Source of the DNA: Enterococcus avium ATCC 14025
Lineage (GTDB): Bacteria; Bacillota; Bacilli; Lactobacillales; Enterococcaceae
Assembly (NCBI RefSeq): GCF_000406965.1
Contig: NZ_KE136367.1
Span: forward strand, 232,001 to 296,000
Direction: 5' to 3'
Length of the DNA: 64,000 nt
This document shows, piece after piece, positions 57,123 to 64,000 of the stretch. The position numbers and the translations under genes were made by a program. Under the pieces are notes generated by a model, which saw only the letters and a list, made by a program, of their open reading frames with translations, made no database searches and had not been told where the DNA came from. Positions within the stretch are counted from its first letter, which is position 1, and every line of letters starts with the position of its first letter.

Positions 57123-57903
57123 TAATTTGCATCAATATTTCGAACGTGGAACAGTTAATGAAAATCATGTGCTGCGTGGAATCAATTTGAGTTTAGCCCC
57201 TGGTGAATTTGTCACGATTATCGGTGGAAATGGTGCGGGTAAGTCTACCTTGCTAAATAGTGTGGCTGGCACATTACCGATCGAAGAAGGACAAATGTTT
57301 TTAAATGAGGAAGATATCACTAAACATTCTGTTACACGTCGCTCAAAAAAAATCAGTCGTGTCTTCCAAGATCCTAAAATGGGTACCGCAGTTCGTCTAT
57401 CGGTAGAAGAAAATTTAGCATTAGCCATGAAACGCGGTCACAAACGCGGCTTCTCACTAGGTGTAAAAAGTAAAGATCGTAGTTATTTCCAAGAACAATT
57501 GGCCATGCTAAATCTGAACTTGGAAAATCGATTAGATGCTGAGATTGGTTTACTATCTGGAGGACAGCGCCAAGCTATCACACTATTAATGGCAACGCTG
57601 CAACGCCCTGATCTGATTTTATTAGATGAGCATACAGCAGCACTCGACCCCAAAACTTCATTAACTGTAATGGGACTAACCGAGCGCTTGATTCGTGAGC
57701 AAGAATTAACAGCTTTTATGGTAACCCATAATATGGAGGATGCCATCAAATATGGTAATCGTTTAATTATGCTTCATCAGGGACAGATTGCTTTGGACTT
57801 GAAACAAGAGGAAAAACAAAATCTGACTGTACCAAAATTGATGGAGCTCTTCCATCAAAACTCCGGTGTCGAATTAAAAGACGATGCCTTGTTACTAAGT
57901 TAA
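57100..57903 (+). CDS. ABC transporter ATP-binding protein, TrpZ-like
   Basis: The 267-residue ATPase has Walker A IGGNGAGKSTLLNSV, signature LLSGGQRQAITLLMA and Walker B LILLDEHTAALDP, with MVTHN. It overlaps the permease gene; AAAGGGG lies ahead of the ATG. Last gene of the operon. Confidence 0.93.
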   Translation: MQPVLRINNLHQYFERGTVNENHVLRGINLSLAPGEFVTIIGGNGAGKSTLLNSVAGTLPIEEGQMFLNEEDITKHSVTRRSKKISRVFQDPKMGTAVRLSVEENLALAMKRGHKRGFSLGVKSKDRSYFQEQLAMLNLNLENRLDAEIGLLSGGQRQAITLLMATLQRPDLILLDEHTAALDPKTSLTVMGLTERLIREQELTAFMVTHNMEDAIKYGNRLIMLHQGQIALDLKQEEKQNLTVPKLMELFHQNSGVELKDDALLLS

Positions 57904-57923
57904 TACACCCCCTTCTTTCTTGG

Positions 57924-57952
57924 CAGGCTACTTTTATGTAGCCTGTTTTTTT
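57924..57952 (+). terminator. Terminator of the ABC transporter operon
   Basis: CAGGCTAC and GTAGCCTG flank TTTTAT and are followed by TTTTTTT. Confidence 0.9.
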
Positions 57953-57992
57953 GTTACACTGAGCCCAGAATGAAAATAAAGGAGCGAAAAAA

Positions 57993-58946
57993 TTGTCGAC
58001 GAAGGAAAAAATTTTAGCCCGTCTAAAAGCAGCAAAAAATGTTTTATCCGGCGAAACCTTAGCTCAAGAATTAGGGGTATCTCGTACCGCAATATGGAAA
58101 GCAATCAAAGAATTAGAAAAAAAGGGGTATCAGATTCAACATTCCGCGAACGGTTATCGTTACCAGCCTTCTGATATTTTAGATGCAAAAGAAATTCATG
58201 AAGGCATTCATCAAGACGTCGATATAACCGTTTTAGAAACCTCTACTTCAACAATGAAAGATGCTCAGCAGGCTGTAATGGATGGTAAAAGATCACCTTT
58301 ACTAATCGTAGCAGATATGCAGGAAGCGCCTCGAGGGCGTTTCAATCGTCCTTTCTTTGCTGCAAAACAGCAGGGCATCTATATGAGTTTGCTCTTGGAG
58401 CCTAAGGAGCAATTAACAGAATTACCACAATACACAATCTTGATGGCAGTTGCTGTATCCGAAGCAATCGATGAATTATTAGGTGTGGATACACAAATTA
58501 AATGGGTCAACGATATTTATTTGAATCATAAAAAAATCGTCGGCATTTTATCAGAAGCGATGACCGATATTGAAACCAACTCACTAAAATACATTATTAT
58601 TGGTATGGGAATCAACTTCTCCATTCCTCAGGAAAACTACCCTGATGAGTTGCAGGAAAAAGCGACTTCTTTGTTTCCGAATGGTCAAGCAACCATAACA
58701 AGAAATCAATTGATCATTAACATCTGGAATCGATTCTTTAATTTATTGGCAGATCAAACGACTTACCTGGATGCTTATCGAAAGAAATCATTCGTATTAG
58801 GTAAAAAAATCACTTTTAAACGGAAAGATCAATCCTACATGGGGACTGCCATCGCGATCACTGATACTGGTGAGCTAGTAGTCGATTTAGGGGAGGAAAA
58901 AGTTCATCTCTCCTCTGGCGAAATCAGCTTAAGCTCCATTCAATAA
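57993..58946 (+). CDS. birA: Bifunctional biotin ligase/repressor BirA
   Basis: The 317-residue protein has an N-terminal winged helix (residues 1-60, LAQELGVSRTAIWKAIKELEKKGYQIQ), a central ligase domain with RGRFNRPFFA and KWVNDIYLNHKKIVGIL, and a C-terminal SH3-like domain. It biotinylates acceptor proteins and represses biotin genes. TTG at 57993 follows AAAGGAG by eight bases. Confidence 0.95.
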   Translation: MSTKEKILARLKAAKNVLSGETLAQELGVSRTAIWKAIKELEKKGYQIQHSANGYRYQPSDILDAKEIHEGIHQDVDITVLETSTSTMKDAQQAVMDGKRSPLLIVADMQEAPRGRFNRPFFAAKQQGIYMSLLLEPKEQLTELPQYTILMAVAVSEAIDELLGVDTQIKWVNDIYLNHKKIVGILSEAMTDIETNSLKYIIIGMGINFSIPQENYPDELQEKATSLFPNGQATITRNQLIINIWNRFFNLLADQTTYLDAYRKKSFVLGKKITFKRKDQSYMGTAIAITDTGELVVDLGEEKVHLSSGEISLSSIQ

Positions 58947-58990
58947 AAGACTGTAGACATTGTCCATAAAACGGATCTTGTCTACAGTCT
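58945..58990. repeat. Stand-alone copy of the IS1182 right-end hairpin, used as terminator
   Basis: 46 bases match the right end of the IS (34794-34839) at 41 positions. Arms AGACTGTAGACA and TGTCTACAGTCT are complete. It begins within the birA stop codon and ends just before the convergent gor stop, so it serves as the terminator for both. Confidence 0.8.
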
Positions 58991-58996
58991 TTCTAA

Positions 58997-60346
58997 TTAT
59001 CTCATTGTTACAAATTCTTCGCTGCCAGTTGGATGGATCGCAACGGTGTCATCAAAGTCTTTCTTCGTTGCCCCCATTTTAATCGCTACAGCAAATCCCT
59101 GTAGCATTTCATCAACACCCACACCAATCGCGTGCAAGCCAATAATTTTTTCTTCTTTCCCAAGACATACCAATTTCATATCACATTTTTGACGATAGTC
59201 ACTTAATGCAAAATACATTGGTGTAAAACGCGAATGATAGATTTTAATCTGATCTTTTCCATAACGTTCAATAGCACTCTCTTCTGATAAGCCAATCGTT
59301 GCAATCGTTGGATGTGTAAAAATTACCGTTGGAACATTTTCATAATCTAAAAATTCTTCTGTTTTGCCATTAAAAATACGTTCGGATAAGCGCCGACCTG
59401 CCGCAATAGCTACTGGTGTTAAATCAATCTTGCCAATCACATCCCCGACTGCATAAACACCTTCACTCGTTGTATTTTGGTATTTATCGACAATGACAAA
59501 GCCTTTCTCGTTTAACGTCACAGAAGTATTCTCTAAACCTAACTTGTCAGTATTTGGTATACGACCGCCAGCAAACAACACCTTATCTCCTGTCAGTGTA
59601 TTTCCATTCTCAAAATAGACAGTATAGGTTTCATCCTCATTTTTCTTGATTTCTTTTGCCACATGATGATCATACAACTTCATCTTATTATCACGATAAA
59701 TATCCACTAAATTATCGGCCAGCATTTTATCAAATGTCCGTAATGGGCGACTATGGCGGAAAGCCCAATAAACTTGCGTGCCCATCCCCTGTAGCACACC
59801 ACTCAATTCTGCTGCAATATAACCAGCCCCTAGAACAACAACTTCTTTCGGCTGTTCGGTCATTTCAAAGAATCCGTTAGAATCAATAGCGTATTCACCG
59901 CCAGGAATCTCCATCTGACTTGGTCTTCCGCCAGTCGCAATCAAGACATTGGACGCAGTATATTCTTCACCGTTTACACTGACAACGTGATCTGATTTGA
60001 ATGTCGCATAACCTTCAATTCGTTCTACATTATTACTATCAAGTCCACGGTAGTAGGCTCCATGTAAAAAGTCGATATATTTTTCACGACGTTCAACCAA
60101 CTCATTAAAATCAAATTTTCCAACATCAGCCTGTACACCATAACTAGGCGCATCTCGCTCAATCATCTCTAACATACTGCTAGCCTGCCACATTACCTTT
60201 TTCGGTACACAACCAACATTGACACAGGTTCCGCCGATTTTATTCCCCTCGATTAACAAGACTTTTGCTCCATACATACCAGCACGATTAGCCGAGGCGA
60301 TCCCGCCACTTCCGCCACCGACAACTATGTAATCATATTCCTTCAT
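58997..60346 (-). CDS. gor: Glutathione-disulfide reductase
   Basis: The 449-residue flavoprotein has the N-terminal FAD motif [16 protein letters not shown], the redox pair Cys41/Cys46 in [13 protein letters not shown], the NADPH motif [16 protein letters not shown], and the C-terminal [11 protein letters not shown] with the catalytic His. It reduces glutathione disulfide with NADPH. Mycothiol or other disulfides are less likely. Single gene. Confidence 0.92.
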   Translation of the reverse strand: MKEYDYIVVGGGSGGIASANRAGMYGAKVLLIEGNKIGGTCVNVGCVPKKVMWQASSMLEMIERDAPSYGVQADVGKFDFNELVERREKYIDFLHGAYYRGLDSNNVERIEGYATFKSDHVVSVNGEEYTASNVLIATGGRPSQMEIPGGEYAIDSNGFFEMTEQPKEVVVLGAGYIAAELSGVLQGMGTQVYWAFRHSRPLRTFDKMLADNLVDIYRDNKMKLYDHHVAKEIKKNEDETYTVYFENGNTLTGDKVLFAGGRIPNTDKLGLENTSVTLNEKGFVIVDKYQNTTSEGVYAVGDVIGKIDLTPVAIAAGRRLSERIFNGKTEEFLDYENVPTVIFTHPTIATIGLSEESAIERYGKDQIKIYHSRFTPMYFALSDYRQKCDMKLVCLGKEEKIIGLHAIGVGVDEMLQGFAVAIKMGATKKDFDDTVAIHPTGSEEFVTMR

Positions 60347-60430
60347 TCATCTGCCTCCTAATTCACGTTTACGTTCATTTTAATACATTCTGCAAAAAAA
60401 GAATTGATTTTTGTCCGATACCATTTTCTA

Positions 60431-60477
60431 AAAAAACACCCGCTAAAAATCAGCTTTCTTCCCAATTTAGCGAGTGA
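60431..60477 (-). terminator. Terminator of the U32 gene pair
   Basis: On the minus strand CACTCGCTAAA and TTTAGCGGGTG pair with a wobble around a long loop; followed by TTTTTTT. Confidence 0.75.
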
Positions 60478-60485
60478 TTTATTTA

Positions 60486-61727
60486 TCAGTCTTTTTTCTT
60501 ACGAATCATATCACCAGGTTTGACTGGTTGAGCAACAGGCATCGTTAAAACCATCATAGGGTTAGGTGCCCTGTCGATTGATTCGCCCTCATCATTTTTC
60601 ATTTCTGTAACTGTCTGTTCAAAATGCTGAAAATGTGGTCCGTAAAATTCAATTTCATCACCTATTTTAAAATGATTTCGTTGGCGGACAGTCGCTATTC
60701 CGCTAACTTCATCATAACTCAGAACTTCACCAATAAATTTGTAAACAGGAATCTTTCGGCGCGGACCAAATAGTTGTTCATTTTCAGTCGGTACATGGTA
60801 ATAAAATCCAGTCGATAATTCTCGTTGAGCTACTTTCCACAGTTCATCGATCCATTCTTGTTTACAGACATAATTATCTGGATCAGCCATATAGCTGTCA
60901 ACTGCTGCTTTGTAAACATTAGATACAGTTGAAACGTAATGAATTGATTTCATCCGACCCTCGATTTTTAAGCTGTCAACGCCATTTTCAATCAAATCAG
61001 GAATATGTTCGATCATAGACATATCTACGGCACTCATAGAAAATTCTTCCGTAACATCACCATTTTCTGTTAATGAACGATGTTCTTGAGCGAAAGGCAT
61101 ATCGAATAATTCATACTTCCAGCGACAAGATTGCGAGCAACCACCACGATTAGCATCTCGCATTGACATATGATTGGATAGTGTACAACGGCCCGAATAA
61201 GAAATACACATTGCTCCATGGATAAATGCTTCAATTTGAATATCCGTATTGCGGCGTATCTCAGCTAATTCTTCCATTGAGACTTCCCGGGCCAACACAA
61301 CTCGTTCCAGACCCTCATTTTGCCAAAATTTCAATGTCTCCGCATTAGTTGCAGACGCCTGTGTTGATAAATGAATCTCTAACCCAGGGGCTTCTGATGC
61401 ACAAATTTCGATCAAAGCAGGATCAGAAATAATCACAGCCGAGATTCCAATGTCACGCAACTTCTTGAAGAACGCTCCGGCTCCTTCTTCATTACCTTCA
61501 TGGGTCACCATGTTCGCAGCTACATAAACCTTAGCTCCATACTGATTCGCAAAAGCCACCCCCTCTTCCATCTCTTCAAATGAAAAATTTCCAGCCCGAG
61601 AACGCAACCCATATGCATCTCCACCGATATATACTGCATCTGCACCGTAGTGAATGGCGGTTTTTAATTTTTCCAATGTCCCGGCTGGTGCTAAAACTTC
61701 CGGCCGCTTCAATTTTCTTTCTGTCAT
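60486..61727 (-). CDS. U32 family protein, TrhP2/YrrO-like tRNA hydroxylation
   Basis: The 413-residue protein has the U32 signature: LAPAGTLEKLKTAIHYGADAVYIGG, FIHGAMCISYSGRCTLSNHM and RGGCSQSCRWKYELF with the cluster-binding Cys set. U32 proteins labelled peptidases in older work; the B. subtilis pair TrhP1/TrhP2 helps make 5-hydroxyuridine at tRNA position 34. The partner gene is just upstream. Confidence 0.88.
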   Translation of the reverse strand: MTERKLKRPEVLAPAGTLEKLKTAIHYGADAVYIGGDAYGLRSRAGNFSFEEMEEGVAFANQYGAKVYVAANMVTHEGNEEGAGAFFKKLRDIGISAVIISDPALIEICASEAPGLEIHLSTQASATNAETLKFWQNEGLERVVLAREVSMEELAEIRRNTDIQIEAFIHGAMCISYSGRCTLSNHMSMRDANRGGCSQSCRWKYELFDMPFAQEHRSLTENGDVTEEFSMSAVDMSMIEHIPDLIENGVDSLKIEGRMKSIHYVSTVSNVYKAAVDSYMADPDNYVCKQEWIDELWKVAQRELSTGFYYHVPTENEQLFGPRRKIPVYKFIGEVLSYDEVSGIATVRQRNHFKIGDEIEFYGPHFQHFEQTVTEMKNDEGESIDRAPNPMMVLTMPVAQPVKPGDMIRKKKD

Positions 61728-61740
61728 ATTGCTATTACTC

Positions 61741-62655
61741 CTATTTAATCGCTGTTGGGTCTAAATGATAAAAACCTGTATCCATTCCTCGACCAACAGG
61801 ATGATATTTTTGAATTTCTTGTTGAGCGTTTTCAACCATCGCATCATCCCAAGAATTCGTTTCTATTGCTGCTTTAGCCTCTGCAAAAACTTTAGCAATC
61901 GCCACAAAATTCGCTCCAGGTGTAAACAAACCATCTAATTTCCATGTTTGATAACCTGCTTGATTAAGCTCTGACAATTCCTTAATCAAATTCAAATCAT
62001 TATCAGCAAAAATATGTGTGCCATGTTGATCCTCGTAAATCGAATAATGTGTTTCTGCCTTTTTGGGTTCCGAAATAAACAATCCACGTTCCTTAGAAGT
62101 ACTTTCCGATTGCTTCGTATAATTGAAATAATTATCTAGTAGCGGGCGTTTTGATTGATGAATACAAGTAGCACCATAAACCAAAACCTCCACAGAAACT
62201 TCGACATGCTGACTCAAACGCTGCATTTCTTCAAAAGGGACTTCGCGAGCCAACACCGCTCCAACTGCTCCTTTTTTCTGCCAAAAATTGATTTGTCGTG
62301 CATTGGTGACTAAAGTCTCCGCATCATAAATGTATGGCAAATCGTATTCCTGCAATAAATAAATCACACCCGTATCACCAACAACTACGTGATCTGGCTT
62401 TACATCTGCCAAAAAGGCTAAATATTCTGGTATCTTCTTCATCTTATCAGGATGCATGATACCATTTATAGAAACGTTCACTTTTTTCCCATTGGCGTGC
62501 GCCAAATCAATCAAAGCCTTTTGTTCTTCACGAGAAAAAGAGTAGGGCAGTCGTAATCCAAAATCCTCTTCTCCTATGTATAGTGTATCCACTCCGACAG
62601 CTAATAATTCTTCAGCTTGCGCCATTGATTCTGCTGTCGCAATTAGTTCGATCAT
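61741..62655 (-). CDS. U32 family protein, TrhP1/YrrN-like
   Basis: The 304-residue protein is a shorter U32 member (DTLYIGEEDFGLRLPYSFSREE, VYGATCIHQSKRPLLDNYF). It pairs with the longer U32 gene 13 bases downstream, as in B. subtilis yrrN-yrrO, so a joint role in tRNA wobble hydroxylation is likely. GGAGG precedes the ATG. Confidence 0.85.
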   Translation of the reverse strand: MIELIATAESMAQAEELLAVGVDTLYIGEEDFGLRLPYSFSREEQKALIDLAHANGKKVNVSINGIMHPDKMKKIPEYLAFLADVKPDHVVVGDTGVIYLLQEYDLPYIYDAETLVTNARQINFWQKKGAVGAVLAREVPFEEMQRLSQHVEVSVEVLVYGATCIHQSKRPLLDNYFNYTKQSESTSKERGLFISEPKKAETHYSIYEDQHGTHIFADNDLNLIKELSELNQAGYQTWKLDGLFTPGANFVAIAKVFAEAKAAIETNSWDDAMVENAQQEIQKYHPVGRGMDTGFYHLDPTAIK

Positions 62656-62720
62656 GGTATGTCCTCCTTTTAGACTTTCTCATACTATCATAGCTACAAA
62701 AAGTTTCCAACTGATGACAA

Positions 62721-62752
62721 AAAAAGAGAATGACGTTAAAACATCATTCCCA
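62721..62752 (-). terminator. Terminator of clpC
   Basis: On the minus strand GAATGATG and CGTCATTC pair with one wobble, followed by TTTTTTT. Confidence 0.75.
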
Positions 62753-62758
62753 AGTTTT

Positions 62759-64000
62759 TTAAACTTTTTCTGGTATTTTTTCTTCTTTTGGATTTTTAAC
62801 AGTTAATGTAATCTTGCCTTTGCTAGCCCCAATAGTCACTGTATCTCCCAACTGAATTTGACCAGATAAGAGTGCCTCAGCTAAGCGGTCTTCAATTTCT
62901 TTTTGCAATGCCCGACGAATTGGCCGTGCCCCATATTCAGGATCAAATCCAACTTTTCCAATAACGTCATAAGCTGCCGATGTAATCTTCACTTTGATTT
63001 CATGCTCCTTCATACGATCTAAAACAGCACGACTCATGATTTTTACAATCTCATGAATTTGTTCTTGATCTAATGATTTGAACACTACAGTTTCATCAAT
63101 CCGATTGAGAAATTCTGGACGGAAAGCCTTTTTCAATTCTTCTAGAATTCGTTTTTCCATCATTGCATGATCTTTACTGATATCCTTCACATTGAAACCA
63201 ACATTTTTTTCTTCACGAATTTCCGTCGCTCCAATGTTGGAAGTCATAATTAAGATCGTATTACGGAAATCAACTTTCCGACCCTTCGAATCTGTTAAAT
63301 GACCATCATCTAAGACTTGTAAAAGAATATTGAAAACATCTGGATGAGCTTTTTCCACTTCATCTAGCAAAATAACTGAATAAGGTTTCTGACGAATTTT
63401 TTCGGTTAATTGTCCACCTTCTTCATATCCTACGTAACCAGGAGGCGATCCGATTAAACGACTCGTACTATATTTCTCCATATATTCAGACATATCGACT
63501 CGAATCAATGCTTCCTCACTGCCAAACATTGCTTCAGCCAGTGCCTTCGCCAATTCTGTCTTACCGACACCAGTTGGTCCTAAAAACATAAAAGAGCCAA
63601 TCGGACGATTTGGATCTTTCAATCCACTGCGCGCTCGACGAATCGCCCGCGAGATAGCTTTGACAGCTTCCTCTTGACCAACGACTCGTTTATGCAAAAC
63701 TTTTTCCAAATCTAACAGTCGTTGACTTTCTTTTTTCTCTAATTGCTGTAGCGGCACACCTGTCCATTGAGAAACAACTGCTGCGACATCCTCATCAGTA
63801 ACCTGATCAATATAGCCGTTTTCTTGCTTAGCAGCTTTAATTTTGGCTTGCTCCAATGTTTCAGATAGTTGTTTTTCCCGTAACCGTAAACGAGCCGCCG
63901 ATTCAAAGTCTTGATTTTGAATCGCCTTTTCTTTTTCTATTACTAAATCTTGAATTTCATCTTCTAGCTCAGTAAGCTCAGAAACTTCATCCGTCGAATC
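62759..64000 (-). CDS. clpC: ATP-dependent Clp protease ATP-binding subunit ClpC, 5' part missing
   Basis: The frame is open to the window edge; 413 codons of the C-terminal half are visible. It begins inside a UVR coiled-coil motif (EKAIQNQDFESAARLRLREKQ), then the second AAA+ domain with Walker A LGPTGVGKTELAKAL, Walker B ILLDEVEKAHPDV and the ClpB-D2-small domain. The UVR motif and the second domain are those of ClpC. Its N-domain and first AAA+ domain lie beyond the window. An in-frame TTG within the visible part is not the start. Confidence 0.93.
   Translation of the reverse strand, partial: DSTDEVSELTELEDEIQDLVIEKEKAIQNQDFESAARLRLREKQLSETLEQAKIKAAKQENGYIDQVTDEDVAAVVSQWTGVPLQQLEKKESQRLLDLEKVLHKRVVGQEEAVKAISRAIRRARSGLKDPNRPIGSFMFLGPTGVGKTELAKALAEAMFGSEEALIRVDMSEYMEKYSTSRLIGSPPGYVGYEEGGQLTEKIRQKPYSVILLDEVEKAHPDVFNILLQVLDDGHLTDSKGRKVDFRNTILIMTSNIGATEIREEKNVGFNVKDISKDHAMMEKRILEELKKAFRPEFLNRIDETVVFKSLDQEQIHEIVKIMSRAVLDRMKEHEIKVKITSAAYDVIGKVGFDPEYGARPIRRALQKEIEDRLAEALLSGQIQLGDTVTIGASKGKITLTVKNPKEEKIPEKV

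Noticed and set aside
1..64000. CRISPR array, tRNA, rRNA or prophage
   Set aside because: No repeat-spacer pattern, no tRNA or rRNA sequence and no phage structural genes were recognised.

Overview
The window looks like a chromosomal segment of a low-GC Firmicute of the order Lactobacillales, most likely an Enterococcus. This rests on the RpoB and RpoC sequences, the gene complement (Mga-type regulators, many PTS operons, LCP protein, TPP-regulated thiW-thiM-thiE-thiD) and frequent TTG starts behind strong AGGAGG sites. The presence of argG and argH argues against E. faecalis. No rRNA, tRNA, CRISPR array or prophage was seen. One insertion sequence is present.

Layout. 1-8.4 kb: lemA and a TPM-domain gene (cut by the window start), an AraC regulator divergent from an M28 peptidase, a LysR regulator divergent from a YeiH-type exporter, cutC and a MalY/PatB-type C-S lyase. 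8.5-12.5 kb: a GntR-controlled mannose-family PTS operon with a SIS-domain protein. 12.6-13.4 kb: ridA behind a long leader that encodes a Thr/Ile-rich leader peptide and a terminator. 13.5-18.4 kb: a TraX-like protein, two MFS exporters, XRE and HxlR regulators and a decayed gene fragment. 18.4-21.4 kb: the thiamine salvage operon under a TPP riboswitch. 21.4-33.2 kb: a mixed region with a VOC protein, MazG-like hydrolase, two Mga-like regulators, ASCH and macro-domain proteins, a frameshifted remnant, tRNA-dihydrouridine synthase, and a MacAB-like ABC export operon. 33.3-34.9 kb: an IS1182-family element inserted in the rpsI terminator hairpin, with the whole hairpin duplicated.

34.9-38.9 kb: rplM-rpsI, and argG-argH separated by a 273-base region that folds into a complex, apparently pseudoknotted RNA ending in a terminator. 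39.0-43.7 kb: a fructose-family PTS with a PfkB kinase and tagatose-bisphosphate aldolase under an RpiR regulator, best read as a ketohexose (tagatose-like) pathway. 43.8-46.8 kb: dps, a comC prepilin peptidase pseudogene, msrA and an LCP cell-wall protein. 47.0-54.9 kb: rpoB-rpoC. 54.8-57.9 kb: a three-gene ABC transporter preceded by a Tyr/Phe-rich leader peptide with alternative hairpins and a terminator. 58-64 kb: birA, gor, two U32 (TrhP-type) genes and the 3' part of clpC.

The most notable signal is regulatory RNA. Two operons (ridA and the aromatic-type ABC transporter) appear to use ribosome-mediated attenuation with leader peptides, where Firmicutes more often use T-boxes. A third operon (argH) sits behind an unrecognised structured RNA. 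The insertion sequence and a stand-alone copy of its right-end hairpin, acting as a terminator 24 kb away, form a second theme.
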